From positions 372,001 through 436,000 of the forward strand of contig NZ_CP034465.1 of the NCBI RefSeq assembly GCF_003955755.1: DNA of 64,000 nucleotides, given 5' to 3'. This stretch comes from Jeotgalibaca ciconiae. Lineage in GTDB: Bacteria > Bacillota > Bacilli > Lactobacillales > Aerococcaceae. This document shows positions 7,966-17,794 of this stretch, piece by piece. The notes beneath the pieces are model-generated. The model was given only the letters and a program-made list of their open reading frames with translations, searched no databases and was not told the DNA's origin. Within the stretch, counting starts at the first letter, position 1, and each line of letters opens with the position of its first letter. The translations under genes and the position numbers were made by a program.

Positions 7966-9036
7966 TTACTCAGCCCACAAAGTTTGTACTAAAGCTTGTG
8001 CTTTTCTTTCATTTTCATAATCTTCGTCTGTTGCTTTTTGGTAACCATTATGAGAATAGATTGCAATTACTTCTTTGCCTTCCTCTGTATTCCCAATGTT
8101 GATAAATGCTTCTTGAATCGCAGCTTTTAAATCATCGTTCATATTTTCAGAAGTTCTGCTTACACTAACGGTATCATTGTAAATTGCTGGTGTTACCCCA
8201 ATTAAATCAGTATCTTCCCAAATTGAATTTGTCATACCGTATTCAGTCGTCCATGGTTCTTCATAGTCTCTTCTTGCGTCCGCAAATGTAACTAATACAT
8301 CTACTTGACCAGAAGCTAAACGCGCAAATGCAGAACCATATGAGTCAGAAATAACGGCTTGAGATAAATCAGTGATTGTTTTACCAAATTTTTCATCTAA
8401 CCATAATGCTGGGTAAATATATCCAGCTGGAGATGAGGATGACATAACGCTCCAAGTCGCGCTATCCAAATCTTCCCAAGTCAGTTCTTCTCCACTATTC
8501 ACTTTAGCAGCTAGTTCTTTTCCTTTTTCTGTTGGACCTGCGATAATAATTGCACGGTAAGAAACTGCTTGATCTGCAGTAGGTTCTGTTGGTTCATTTT
8601 CATTCCAATCTTTCGGATTATCTGAATCATTTGATAGTCCATCACGAGTTGCCGTTAAAATAACTTCGGCACCATCATCATACAGTACATATGTTCCTCC
8701 TGGAATTAATCCAATATCGATTGTTCCAGCAGATAGACCTTCCCCAACAGCTTCATAGTTGGTTCCAACAGTAATATCAACTTCACCAATATCGTAGCCA
8801 AGATCAGCTAATTCACTTTGCAACATTTCCTTTAGCGGTTCTGTAGCTGTTACAATCTCTTCTGGATCCCGAGAGGGAACAAAACCAACTGTTAATTTAT
8901 CTATTTCTTTATTACCAGTCTCAGTAGTATTTGCTGCTCCGCTTTCTGTGTTGCCTGATTCGCTTCCCTCATTTCCACAACCAAATAACATGGCTGCTGA
9001 TAGAGTTGCTAGTACTGTTTTTCCAAATTTATTCAT
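7966..9036 (-). CDS. phnD: Phosphonate-type ABC transporter substrate-binding lipoprotein PhnD
   Basis: A 356-aa lipoprotein that captures substrate outside the cell. The signal peptide ends in the lipobox LFGC (Cys20), followed by a Ser/Glu-rich linker. The body carries the PhnD/SsuA-type VGFVPSRDPEEI start, the SAGTIDIGLIPGGTYVL loop and the SSSSPAGYIYPALWL phosphate-binding-like loop. It is the first gene of the operon with GGAGG upstream. No C-P lyase or phosphonatase gene is in the window, so phosphonate, phosphite or an organophosphate ester are all possible ligands. Confidence 0.88.
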   Translation of the reverse strand: MNKFGKTVLATLSAAMLFGCGNEGSESGNTESGAANTTETGNKEIDKLTVGFVPSRDPEEIVTATEPLKEMLQSELADLGYDIGEVDITVGTNYEAVGEGLSAGTIDIGLIPGGTYVLYDDGAEVILTATRDGLSNDSDNPKDWNENEPTEPTADQAVSYRAIIIAGPTEKGKELAAKVNSGEELTWEDLDSATWSVMSSSSPAGYIYPALWLDEKFGKTITDLSQAVISDSYGSAFARLASGQVDVLVTFADARRDYEEPWTTEYGMTNSIWEDTDLIGVTPAIYNDTVSVSRTSENMNDDLKAAIQEAFINIGNTEEGKEVIAIYSHNGYQKATDEDYENERKAQALVQTLWAE

Positions 9037-9079
9037 TAGAATGTAATACCTCCAAAAATATATATTTTCAATACTTTAT

Positions 9080-9122
9080 ATTATAGGACTTGAATGTAAA
9101 TTATAAGTGTTTTTCCTGTAAA
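9080..9122 (-). promoter_or_regulatory. phnD promoter region with TTTACA repeats
   Basis: On the minus strand a TATAAT hexamer lies at 9085-9080, about 45 bases before phnD. Two TTTACA hexamers (9122-9117 and 9100-9095) are spaced exactly 22 bases apart, twice the 11-base period of PhoP-bound Pho boxes (TTAACA-like). No good -35 is visible, which would fit an activator-dependent promoter. PhoP control is a guess. Confidence 0.35.
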
Positions 9123-9155
9123 TGTTTCGATTCCAGTCAATTAGCCAACATACAA

Positions 9156-10670
9156 CTATTTAGTCAACATTGTGTTGGCTGTTTGTTGCTTATTCAAATC
9201 CGTTAAATCTGTGTTTTTTAGAAAATCATACATGACGTCAATAATCTCTTCAGAATATTCTTTCAAAATAGTTCCCTTCTTCAGCATATGAAAATCTCCT
9301 CCACCTGAAGCACGATAATTATTGATGACGATTCGGAAAACATCATGATCTTGAACGATTTTTTTCTCAAAGGTGAGATCTTCAATCCGCTCTCCTGAAG
9401 GCTTCTGAACATTAATTGTATATTCAATACCTTCAAAAATATCATAATTATAAATCTGTCTTTTTGGTTCTAAGTAAGTCGGATTTACAACAATCTCATC
9501 ATTCTCCAACGTCCAGTAATTCGCATTCCATTCCAAATACTCTTTCAAAATTGCTCCTGTAATTTCCATTAAGACGAGCGTATTTGGGAAAGGAAAGTTG
9601 GCTGCTAATTGACGATACGTTATTTCTTCAGCAAAGCCAATTGTAGAATCATATAAAGAGGTGGAAGAAATATCTGCATCACTAAAAGCTAGTTGTGCTT
9701 GATTAATCATGCGTGTAAATGTATTCGGTTCTTTTTGCACTTCAATAATATCAGATACAGATAATCCTTCTGCTCCCGGCCCAATCTTTTCATCCAACCA
9801 ATGTTGAGTCTGATTGTATACATCTGAAAATGATTCTAAAAACGTTTGGTCACTTGAGTATTCATGCATGGGGACTAATTTACCAGTAAAAACCCCCGCA
9901 TCATAGGTGACTTCCATGACTTCTCTTACATTATTTGCCGCTTGAAGCACCAAGGTGTCGCCAATATGAGTCACGATACTTCGATGTTGATGTCCAGAAA
10001 GAAGTAGATCAATCCCGGGGATTTTTGTTACAATTTCATAGCCGACATTTTCCCCCGTTAATGTTTCCGTGGGTTCTCCTGTTTCAGGATTTCTTTCAAG
10101 ACCGCCATGATAACAAACAACAATCTTATCAACTTTTTCTTTCAAAGAAGCTACTTCTTTCTTCAATGTTTCCATAACCGACAAAATGGTCAAACCGGTT
10201 AAATTAGCTGGTTTTTCCCAGTTAGAAATGTAATCTGTCACGACGCCCACAATTCCAATTTTTACATCATATTCTGGTAGCGTCACAACTTGTGATTGAC
10301 CAATTGTTTTTCCGTTATACAATACATTTGTTACAATTGATGTTCCTTCTAATTCATTTATATACTTTATAAAAAAATCACTGCCAAAATTAAAGTCATG
10401 ATTTCCAATATTCACAAAATCATATTGGAGCTTGTTCAATGCTTTTGCCATGATATTCATAGGTTCGTTTTTATTTGCAAAAGTAACGAAGGGACTTCCT
10501 TGATTTACGTCTCCATTATCAATCAAAAGAACTTCATTTTCTGCTCTCTGCTCTTCCAAATACGTTGCAAAACGCGATAATCCAAAATCTACTGTCTGAT
10601 TGGATGAAAAATCAACAGGATAAATGGTTCCATGTATATCGGTTGTACAAATAATTTTAAATTTATTCAT
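9156..10670 (-). CDS. 5'-nucleotidase/2',3'-cyclic phosphodiesterase family metallophosphatase
   Basis: A 504-aa two-domain enzyme: an N-terminal calcineurin-like metallophosphatase (residues 1-275) and a C-terminal 5'-nucleotidase domain (about 300-490). Metal ligands are visible in TTDIHG (Asp11, His13), LIDNGDVNQG, GNHDFNFG, VCYHGG and LSGHQHRS; the C-terminal half has GGGDFHML. There is no signal peptide, although many family members are secreted, so it should act in the cytoplasm on nucleotides or other phosphate esters. It lies 119 bases upstream of phnD on the same strand, which suggests it handles an imported organophosphate. Confidence 0.85.
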   Translation of the reverse strand: MNKFKIICTTDIHGTIYPVDFSSNQTVDFGLSRFATYLEEQRAENEVLLIDNGDVNQGSPFVTFANKNEPMNIMAKALNKLQYDFVNIGNHDFNFGSDFFIKYINELEGTSIVTNVLYNGKTIGQSQVVTLPEYDVKIGIVGVVTDYISNWEKPANLTGLTILSVMETLKKEVASLKEKVDKIVVCYHGGLERNPETGEPTETLTGENVGYEIVTKIPGIDLLLSGHQHRSIVTHIGDTLVLQAANNVREVMEVTYDAGVFTGKLVPMHEYSSDQTFLESFSDVYNQTQHWLDEKIGPGAEGLSVSDIIEVQKEPNTFTRMINQAQLAFSDADISSTSLYDSTIGFAEEITYRQLAANFPFPNTLVLMEITGAILKEYLEWNANYWTLENDEIVVNPTYLEPKRQIYNYDIFEGIEYTINVQKPSGERIEDLTFEKKIVQDHDVFRIVINNYRASGGGDFHMLKKGTILKEYSEEIIDVMYDFLKNTDLTDLNKQQTANTMLTK

Positions 10671-10725
10671 CTGTGCATTCTCCTACTATGTATTCTTATC
10701 TTTTCAATAGTATCATATTTATTTA

Positions 10726-10760
10726 CGAAAAAATCACGACAATCCAAAGTGGACTGTCGT
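10726..10760 (-). terminator. Rho-independent terminator of the efflux operon
   Basis: On the minus strand a stem ACGACAGTCCA / TGGATTGTCGT (10760-10736, one G-U pair, 3-base loop) is followed by TTTTTT. It lies 72 bases downstream of the FtsX-type permease gene. Confidence 0.75.
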
Positions 10761-10831
10761 GTATGTTTGTTTTTATAAGATTTTCTGATACAAAAGCCAA
10801 CCAAACTAAGCTTTGTCTCACTTTTTTATAT

Positions 10832-12064
10832 TTATTGATAAATCGCCTTAATTGGATCCATTTTTGATGCGCTGAGAGCTGGGATAATTCCAAAAATCAA
10901 TCCCGTCCCAATTGAAACAGATGTAGATAGTATCATAATGGTAGGTGTGAGGTAAACTGGCAAACTAATGATCATTCCAATTAAAGTTGCAATTCCATAG
11001 CCTAGTAAGAGACCAATCATACCGCCTAGGAAAGTAATAAATGCAGCTTCTAGTAAAAATTGTAGGAGAATCATTCTTGGTTTCGCGCCAATTGCACGAC
11101 GTATTCCAATTTCGCGTTTCCTTTCAGTAACGGATACATACATAATGTTCATTACCCCAATGCCGCCGACAAACAAAGAAATAGCGGTAATAGCAATTAA
11201 AAATGTCATGATTCCATTAATGTAATTATTCACTTCTTCCATCATTTGTTCATTACTGCGATCTTCTTCAAATGTTCCTTCATCTTCTGGATAGGATTCC
11301 ATTAAGTTATTCATTAGTTCCATTGAGACTAATTCCCGATTATATCCATCAGCAACTTTAACTTTTAAAGATTGAATTGCTTTGGAACGAGTTAAGTTAT
11401 TGTAAGCTGCTTGTGGTACAACGCTTGTCATTGCATCTTCCCAGCTATAGCTGCTTGTGCTGATTATCTCATCTTCCCATACGTATGGCTCTTTTATTCC
11501 AATCACTTCAAACATATAGCCATTAATATTCACAGCTTGCCCCACCAACGTCTCCGGATCTTCTACCGATATGCCATAATCAATTACATCATGAGATAAC
11601 ACGATTACATCTTTATTCGCATCATCGTTTCTCAAATCTCGTCCATATAAAATAGGACTCTCTTTTTTATGCGGCGTTGCCATCGTGTACGCTTGTGCTC
11701 CAAAATAGTCAATGTTCATATCGATCGTATCTCCGGCCATTCCATAAGAACCGTAATTAGGAGTGACGGATTGAACACCTTCCACACGAGATAATCTTCG
11801 CATATCCGCTTTATTAAAAGAAAAAGTATCTTCTACATAGGACATTCCGCTATCATCCGTCATATTCATCATATGTTGAATGGTGATAACATTTGCTTCA
11901 GTTGTATCGGCTAACTGCATGCTCTCATGTCTTACACCTTCTCCAAGCGCTGAAATCGTAACAACAGAAGCAATACCGATAATAATTCCCACCATGGTCA
12001 AAAATACTCTTAACTTGTGGGCTCTTAAACTTAAAAGGGTGCTCATCATAATATTGCGGATCAT
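10832..12064 (-). CDS. MacB-like ABC transporter permease (FtsX domain)
   Basis: A 410-aa membrane protein of the MacB/YknZ type: one N-terminal transmembrane helix (about 17-40), a large extracellular MacB_PCD domain (45-275), then three C-terminal helices forming the FtsX domain with the GIRRAIGAK coupling motif. In this class the substrate (peptide, antibiotic or toxin) is expelled from the outer face of the membrane by a mechanotransmission mechanism. Its start overlaps the ATPase gene by 4 bases (ATGA). Confidence 0.88.
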   Translation of the reverse strand: MIRNIMMSTLLSLRAHKLRVFLTMVGIIIGIASVVTISALGEGVRHESMQLADTTEANVITIQHMMNMTDDSGMSYVEDTFSFNKADMRRLSRVEGVQSVTPNYGSYGMAGDTIDMNIDYFGAQAYTMATPHKKESPILYGRDLRNDDANKDVIVLSHDVIDYGISVEDPETLVGQAVNINGYMFEVIGIKEPYVWEDEIISTSSYSWEDAMTSVVPQAAYNNLTRSKAIQSLKVKVADGYNRELVSMELMNNLMESYPEDEGTFEEDRSNEQMMEEVNNYINGIMTFLIAITAISLFVGGIGVMNIMYVSVTERKREIGIRRAIGAKPRMILLQFLLEAAFITFLGGMIGLLLGYGIATLIGMIISLPVYLTPTIMILSTSVSIGTGLIFGIIPALSASKMDPIKAIYQ

Positions 12065-12765
12065 ACCAAAGCACCTTCTTCCATAAAGCTACCATCTTGC
12101 ATCCGAATCACTCGTGTTGCATATTTTAATAAATCTTCATCATGGGTTACCATCACAATTGTTTTTCCATGACTGTTCAATTCTTTCAGCAGCTCCATTA
12201 CACCAATTCCTGTTTCTGAATCAAGCGCGCCAGTAGGCTCATCCGCCATAATCAAAATCGGTTCATTAACAAGTGCTCGAGCAATCGCAACACGTTGCTG
12301 CTGTCCACCAGACAGTTCTTTTGTTTTCGAAGTTAACTTCTCAGGAATCCCTACTAAATCCAAGTATTTTTCAGCCGCTTCCTTCCGTTCACGCTTATTT
12401 GTTTTACTTGCATAAATAAGGGGCAACTCCACATTCTGCATAACATTCAAAGAATTAATCAAGAAAAATTGTTGAAAAATAAAACCAAAATGATGATTTC
12501 TTATTTCTGATTTTTTATTTTCATTTAACTTGGAAACGTCCTCTCCCAAAAAAGAGTAACTGCCTGATGAAATCCGGTCGAGAAAACCAATAATATTCAT
12601 GAGCGTTGTTTTCCCACTACCAGATTTCCCCAAAACCATCAAAAAATCACCTTCGTAAATCGTCAAGTTTACGTTGTTTAAAACGGTATTTTTTAAGTCA
12701 TTACTGCCAAAAGTTTTTGATACATCGATTAGTTCCACTATTTTCTTCCGTTCGGGTGTGTGCAC
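12061..12765 (-). CDS. MacB-like/LolD-type ABC transporter ATP-binding protein
   Basis: A 234-aa ATPase that drives the neighbouring FtsX-type permease. Walker [10 protein letters not shown] is at residues 46-54, the signature is [10 protein letters not shown] and Walker [13 protein letters not shown], with the VTHD switch. The start is GTG with GAGGAGG seven bases upstream. It sits between the adaptor (2-base gap) and the permease (4-base overlap), so the three are one operon. Confidence 0.9.
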   Translation of the reverse strand: MHTPERKKIVELIDVSKTFGSNDLKNTVLNNVNLTIYEGDFLMVLGKSGSGKTTLMNIIGFLDRISSGSYSFLGEDVSKLNENKKSEIRNHHFGFIFQQFFLINSLNVMQNVELPLIYASKTNKRERKEAAEKYLDLVGIPEKLTSKTKELSGGQQQRVAIARALVNEPILIMADEPTGALDSETGIGVMELLKELNSHGKTIVMVTHDEDLLKYATRVIRMQDGSFMEEGALV

Positions 12766-12767
12766 GA

Positions 12768-13913
12768 CTATTCCTCCTCTAGGAGACCATTCTCACCAGT
12801 ATTTTCCATATCAAATAGTGTTGGATCCAGTATATCGCCTTCTTGAATTTCTACTTCAGATGAGACAATAATCTCATCTTCCGCTTCCAGCCCGCTTGTT
12901 ACAGGAACACCTTCTGAAGTTTCTTCACCGGTTTTAATAACGCGACGAACAACAGAACCAAAGTCATTCACTAGAACATATTCAACTTCTCCTTCTTGAT
13001 GAATCGCTTCTTTTGGAATCAAGATTTGGTTTTCTTCTAAATTAATCGTCGCTTGCACATGGTAACCATTTACAATATTTTCCAAAGAATCAAAGCTGAG
13101 TTTGACTGGGTATTCAGACATGGTAGCTACTCCACTGTAAGGGTCAGAATTTTCAGCAGAAGGTGTTGTATCCACAAAAGAAACTTTTCCCAAAGTAGTG
13201 AATCCATTTGATACGACGGTAATATCTGCTACTTGTCCAATTTCAACTTTTTCTAAATCTTTCTCATTTAGAGTTCCAGACACATAAAAATTCTCTGAAA
13301 TTAATTTAAGCAAAGGAACTTCTGCTTTTTTCTCTTCAGGAATAACAATCTTTCCTTTGAAAGGTGCAACTACCTCTGAATAAACATTCTCTTCCATCGT
13401 TGCGATATTATTGTAAATTTCTTGGATTTGAGAATCCAATTCGTACAAGTTAAAGTCCATCGTAATTTCTTCCAATGTTTGTGTACGTTCTTCCTCTTTT
13501 AACTCATACCAACGATCAATCGCTAGTTGTTGCTTATAGGCAGTATTTGCGCGATTGGTTTCTAAACGAGCAGCCTCATTGTATAATTGCGTGATTTCTT
13601 TTTGTAGTTCTTCATTTGTGTAACTATATAAAACGGTGCCTTCCTCAATAATTTGACCATTCTCCACTTCCAGATCACTTCTCGTTCCCAGTGTGTTATC
13701 ATGGTAAAATTCTTGAGATTGTTCTGGTGTCACCATTCCATTAACAAAAATCTGTTCGATTGCCGGAACATAATAATACTCAATTCCAAATGGGTCTTCT
13801 TCAGCAATCGGCTCATCTATTTCTTCGCCTCCAAAAAATCTCGGCAAAAATACGACTGCAACAATTACTAAGAGTAATGCTAATCCAATCAAAAACCATT
13901 TTTTCTTTTTCAT
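12768..13913 (-). CDS. Membrane-fusion (HlyD/RND adaptor-type) subunit of efflux transporter
   Basis: A 381-aa membrane-anchored adaptor of the YknX/MacA class: a cytoplasmic lysine cluster, one transmembrane helix (about 5-25), a lipoyl-like segment split by a coiled coil rich in Glu/Leu (about 90-165), and beta-barrel domains ending in an acidic tail. The ATG at 13913 has GGAG eight bases before it and places the lysines just ahead of the membrane helix; an upstream in-frame start at 13952 lacks such a site. With the ATPase and permease it forms a tripartite exporter. Its cargo is unknown. Confidence 0.82.
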   Translation of the reverse strand: MKKKKWFLIGLALLLVIVAVVFLPRFFGGEEIDEPIAEEDPFGIEYYYVPAIEQIFVNGMVTPEQSQEFYHDNTLGTRSDLEVENGQIIEEGTVLYSYTNEELQKEITQLYNEAARLETNRANTAYKQQLAIDRWYELKEEERTQTLEEITMDFNLYELDSQIQEIYNNIATMEENVYSEVVAPFKGKIVIPEEKKAEVPLLKLISENFYVSGTLNEKDLEKVEIGQVADITVVSNGFTTLGKVSFVDTTPSAENSDPYSGVATMSEYPVKLSFDSLENIVNGYHVQATINLEENQILIPKEAIHQEGEVEYVLVNDFGSVVRRVIKTGEETSEGVPVTSGLEAEDEIIVSSEVEIQEGDILDPTLFDMENTGENGLLEEE

Positions 13914-14084
13914 CTTCTTCGCTCCCAATATATAATAAAAAAATTTTATCACTTATGCGTATTATACACTTAATACATGCTTTAGCAATCAAATTTAAGG
14001 GTAATTTTCCTAAAATGCGCTTTTCCAAATCAATGGTATACTTGATGAAAGACAGTCATCATTTGATAAGGAGTATGATTTTTC

Positions 14085-15545
14085 ATGAAATTAAACCGAC
14101 AGGAGGATGGGCTTTATTTCGCTGATCTCATCCATTCAAAACAAGCTTCTGCCGAAGAAGTAGTAACAGAATCGATTCGTCAGATTGAAGAAAAAAATCC
14201 TTCAATAAATGCGGTCATTCATAATCGTTTTGAAAAAGCATTAAAGGAAGCAAGGACAAAAGATTTTTCTAATAAGCCATTCGCTGGCGTTCCCATTCTT
14301 ATAAAGGATTTGGGCCAATCTCTTGCTGGAGAGCCAAATACATCTGGTGCGAAATTATTTAAAAATGTGATTAGCTCACAAACAAGCCATTACACCCAGA
14401 AATTACTAGACGCAGGATTTATTATCTTAGGTCAAACAAACACTCCTGAGTTTGGTTTTAAAAATATTACTGAGCCCGAACTCTATGGACCTACTAGGAA
14501 CCCATGGGATGAATCCTATTCTCCAGGTGGTTCTAGCGGTGGATCTTCTGCAGCTGTTGCATCAGGAATGGTCCCTCTTGCCGGAGCGAGTGATGGTGGC
14601 GGTTCTATACGAATTCCAGCTTCTTTTACTGGACTCGTCGGACTAAAACCAACACGTGGCAGAACACCGATTGGACCTGGATCAGGACGTGCGTGGCAAG
14701 GAGCTTCCATTGATTTTGCTTTAACAAAATCGGTTCGTGACACAGCAGCTATGCTGGATGTTCTCCAAGTTATCCAAGCTTCCGCTGCTTTTCAGGTTCC
14801 GTTATTTGCTTCTGGCTATCAAAAAGAATTGGCCAACCATCCTACAAAAAAATTCCGTATCGCTTACTCCACACAATCTCCTATTCGTTCATCGGTAAGT
14901 GATGAAGCAAAAAGAGCTGTTTTAAAAACTGTGAAGTGGTTAGAAGAACAAGGACATATTGTAGAAGAAAAAGAGCCAGATATTGATGGCATTGATCTGA
15001 TGGAAAGTTACTATCTCATGAACTGTGGTGAGACAACAGCCGTTTTGGAAGGTATTGAACGCAGTCTGGGTCGAGATTTTACAGTAGAGGATATGGAATT
15101 AGTCACTTGGGTGATGTATCATTCTGGTAAAAAGATTAGCGCTGCTTCCTATTCTAATACAATCAAATCATGGGATGTAGCTGCAGAAATAATGGCTCGT
15201 TTCCGTGAAAGCTATGATTTATACCTCACTCCCGCGACTGCAGATTCAGCTCCAAAAGTTGGCACAAAATGGCAATCGGATTCCTTAATGGAAAAAATGG
15301 CTCACATTTATGAATTTAATACAGAAGAACAGCAAAAAATCGTCTGGGATATGTTTGGAGATAGTCTGCCGGTAACGCCGTTCGGTATGCAAGCAAATCT
15401 AAGCGGAGAGCCGGCCATTAGTCTGCCCGTTCATTTAACAAAAGAAGGTCTTCCTCTAGGCGTACAGTTCATTGCCCCAAAAGGAAAAGAACATTGGCTG
15501 TTACATATCGGAAAAGACATGGAAGACGCCGGTTTGTTTATTTAA
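14085..15545 (+). CDS. Amidase (amidase signature family)
   Basis: A 486-aa hydrolase of the amidase signature superfamily, cleaving a carboxamide. The Ser-cisSer-Lys triad is Lys74 (LIKDL), Ser150 (first Ser of the GGSSGGSS loop) and Ser174 (GGSIRIP); the 24-residue spacing of the serines is the same as in fatty acid amide hydrolase. It is a single gene, not next to gatC or gatB, so a role in Gln-tRNA formation is unlikely. The substrate is unknown. An AAGGAG site sits 11 bases upstream. Confidence 0.88.
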   Translation: MKLNRQEDGLYFADLIHSKQASAEEVVTESIRQIEEKNPSINAVIHNRFEKALKEARTKDFSNKPFAGVPILIKDLGQSLAGEPNTSGAKLFKNVISSQTSHYTQKLLDAGFIILGQTNTPEFGFKNITEPELYGPTRNPWDESYSPGGSSGGSSAAVASGMVPLAGASDGGGSIRIPASFTGLVGLKPTRGRTPIGPGSGRAWQGASIDFALTKSVRDTAAMLDVLQVIQASAAFQVPLFASGYQKELANHPTKKFRIAYSTQSPIRSSVSDEAKRAVLKTVKWLEEQGHIVEEKEPDIDGIDLMESYYLMNCGETTAVLEGIERSLGRDFTVEDMELVTWVMYHSGKKISAASYSNTIKSWDVAAEIMARFRESYDLYLTPATADSAPKVGTKWQSDSLMEKMAHIYEFNTEEQQKIVWDMFGDSLPVTPFGMQANLSGEPAISLPVHLTKEGLPLGVQFIAPKGKEHWLLHIGKDMEDAGLFI

Positions 15546-15584
15546 TTTCATTTTGGTTCTGGATTACAGCTTCAGGCTAAAAGG

Positions 15585-15593
15585 TGGTATAAT
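15585..15593 (+). promoter_or_regulatory. Extended -10 promoter of the ybjQ gene
   Basis: TGGTATAAT (15585-15593) is a perfect extended -10 element 40 bases before the ybjQ start codon; the -35 region (TTACAG) is weak, as is usual with extended -10 promoters. Confidence 0.55.
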
Positions 15594-15632
15594 CTTTATA
15601 AAATAAATCAATTATTGAAGGAGGAACCGTTC

Positions 15633-15953
15633 ATGATCATTACAACAACAAGCAGCATTGAAGGAAAAACCATCACTTCCTATGAAGGAATTGTTTTTGG
15701 AGAAGTTATTTCAGGTATTAACTTTTTAAAAGATATTGGTGCTGGCATGCGTAATTTCTTTGGAGGCCGCTCGCAAGGCTACGAAGATGAAATTTTGGTC
15801 GCACGAGAACAAGCACTTCAAGAAATGGAACAACGTGCGTTCGAATTAGGCGCAGATGCAGTTGTAGGAGTAAAGATGGACTACGAAACACTCGGTGCAG
15901 ATAACGGAATGATCATGGTTACTTGCAGCGGAACAGCTGTGAAATTGGCTTGA
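15633..15953 (+). CDS. YbjQ/UPF0145 family protein
   Basis: A 106-aa protein of the YbjQ family, small cytoplasmic proteins that assemble into pentamers and whose function is unknown. Typical features are the TTTSSIEGK start, the [25 protein letters not shown] glycine-rich loop and [21 protein letters not shown]. The ATG at 15633 is the start because GGAGG lies ten bases upstream; a TTG at 15615 lies ahead of that site. Confidence 0.9.
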   Translation: MIITTTSSIEGKTITSYEGIVFGEVISGINFLKDIGAGMRNFFGGRSQGYEDEILVAREQALQEMEQRAFELGADAVVGVKMDYETLGADNGMIMVTCSGTAVKLA

Positions 15954-15985
15954 TTTTTAAACAGACAAAGTATCAATTTTGAATA

Positions 15986-16029
15986 AATAATGACCTTCGA
16001 GTTTCAAATCAAACTCGAAGGTCATTATT
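15986..16029. terminator. Bidirectional rho-independent terminator
   Basis: A perfect 19-bp stem (15986-16004 with 16011-16029) with a 6-base loop lies between the convergent ybjQ and GH35 genes. Confidence 0.9.
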
Positions 16030-16035
16030 TTATGA

Positions 16036-17781
16036 TTATAGTTGCGGTTCATCCGTTAATGTAATTGAGTCAATAGCTTTTCCATCCGTCTCAAAGAGAA
16101 TGATTTCATTTTCCCCTTGTTTTAGTAAAGGAGCCGGGATGTAAAGTCTCTTTTGTGGACCTACTTCCCAATAGCGGCCTAAATTAAAACCATTTATGAA
16201 AGCCACCCCTTTTCCCCATCCCGTGAAATCCAAGAAAGTATCTCCAAGATCATCAGCTTCAAAAGTAAAACGATAAAAACTTGGTGCCCCTTCCCTGTAT
16301 TCTTTTGTAAAATCAAGTTTTTCTAGATTGTCTAGCGGTAGGGAGTAATGTGTCCAGTCACTTTGAAAGGCTCCATTGATGATGACACCATCCTTGATTC
16401 CTTTGTGCTGGTGATTCATTTGAACGGAATAATTCACTCGTCCCATATTTTCAACTAAGATACCTAGCTCGTTTTCGGGCTCGCTCATTTCAAAAGATTC
16501 TTTCTCTTTGATTTCGTGGTCATATTTTGTAAAGAGTGGTTGTTCATTTAAAAACACATGCGCTCTGTCCATACAGTTAATCAGACGAAAATCTTCAATT
16601 GTACGTGCTTTCCCTATTTCGCTTTGATAATAAATGTATCCATATGCTTGATCTAATTCTTCCATGGACAAGGGATAATTATTTTGAACAGGTACACTAA
16701 TATCATTCAAAACACTAAATAAAGAAACTTTTTCCTTCATTTCTAGTTTTCCATAAGCTTTCTTTTGGATATTTGTCGTTAATGCTACTTCTTTGATATC
16801 AACGTGGTTTTTTATCACTTCTTTAAATGCCTGATACTTCGGTGTGGTTTCTCCCCATTCTGTTAACAAAGCATCATAATCATAAGAAGTTACGTCTGGC
16901 GCTAATTTTTCATAATAATTTGCACCGTTTGTAAAAGCAAAATTTGTACCGCCATGGAACATGTAAATATTTACGTGGCCTTCCTCTAAAATAGCAGCTA
17001 ATTCTTTTGCAGCACTCTCTACATCTGTTGTATGGTGCTCTTCATCTCCCCATGCATCAAACCAACCGATCCAAAACTCCATCACCATTAAAGGTTGCTT
17101 CTTACCGTGGAATTTTCGTAACCGTTGAAAATGCTCAGGAATTTTTGATCCACAATTGACTGTTGCAAGGGCAACATCTTGTATTGAACCATTTTCCAGC
17201 ATGTCTCCCCATGGTCCATCCGAACTAACTAACGGAACGGTCACACCATTCTCTTTCATCAACTCTGCCATTTTGTACAAATAAGCCTTGTCATTTGCGT
17301 AACCGCCATATTCATTCTCCACTTGCATCATAATAATAGGTCCATCTTGATCGATTTGTAAATCCACCACTTGTGGGAATAAGTGCTCGAAATAACGTGT
17401 TACTTTCTCCATGAAGGCTGGATGATCAAAACGAATCTTCATATCTTGATCCTTTAATAACCAATAAGGCAATCCACCAAATTCCCATTCAGCACAAATA
17501 TAAGGTGAGGGACGTAAAATGACGTACAGTTCTAAAGAGTGGGCGATTTGGATAAAAGAACGTAAATCGAATCGATCTTCGAAGCAGTACTTCCCTTCCT
17601 GCGGTTCGTGCATATTCCAAGGGACATAGGTCTCCACAGTATTACATCCCATCCCTTTTAACTTTTCTAAACGGTCTCGCCAATATTCGGGTACAACCCT
17701 AAAATAATGAATACTTCCAGAAATCACTTTAAATGGTTTTCCATTCAAATAAAAATCATCCCGTACCTCAAAAACTTTCAT
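16036..17781 (-). CDS. GH35 beta-galactosidase
   Basis: A 581-aa glycoside hydrolase family 35 enzyme that removes terminal beta-galactose. The catalytic acid/base is Glu157 in QVENEYGGY and the nucleophile Glu235 in VMEFWIGWFDAWG; the N-terminal SGSIHYFRVVPEYWRDRL motif is classic GH35. No signal peptide, so it acts on imported oligosaccharides. It is the last gene of the uronide locus, 13 bases after the YesL-type gene, with AGGAGG before the ATG. Confidence 0.92.
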   Translation of the reverse strand: MKVFEVRDDFYLNGKPFKVISGSIHYFRVVPEYWRDRLEKLKGMGCNTVETYVPWNMHEPQEGKYCFEDRFDLRSFIQIAHSLELYVILRPSPYICAEWEFGGLPYWLLKDQDMKIRFDHPAFMEKVTRYFEHLFPQVVDLQIDQDGPIIMMQVENEYGGYANDKAYLYKMAELMKENGVTVPLVSSDGPWGDMLENGSIQDVALATVNCGSKIPEHFQRLRKFHGKKQPLMVMEFWIGWFDAWGDEEHHTTDVESAAKELAAILEEGHVNIYMFHGGTNFAFTNGANYYEKLAPDVTSYDYDALLTEWGETTPKYQAFKEVIKNHVDIKEVALTTNIQKKAYGKLEMKEKVSLFSVLNDISVPVQNNYPLSMEELDQAYGYIYYQSEIGKARTIEDFRLINCMDRAHVFLNEQPLFTKYDHEIKEKESFEMSEPENELGILVENMGRVNYSVQMNHQHKGIKDGVIINGAFQSDWTHYSLPLDNLEKLDFTKEYREGAPSFYRFTFEADDLGDTFLDFTGWGKGVAFINGFNLGRYWEVGPQKRLYIPAPLLKQGENEIILFETDGKAIDSITLTDEPQL

Positions 17782-17794
17782 TCCTTTATTCCTC

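Noticed and set aside
10832-13913. Efflux trio considered as a lantibiotic immunity or cell-wall sensor (BceAB-type) system
   Set aside because: The permease has four helices and a MacB-type domain, an adaptor protein is present, and no two-component system or precursor peptide lies nearby.
14516-14743. Reading frame on the strand opposite the amidase gene
   Set aside because: It lies wholly within the conserved Gly/Ser-rich amidase signature, has no ribosome binding site and its Pro-rich composition is a by-product of the opposite frame.
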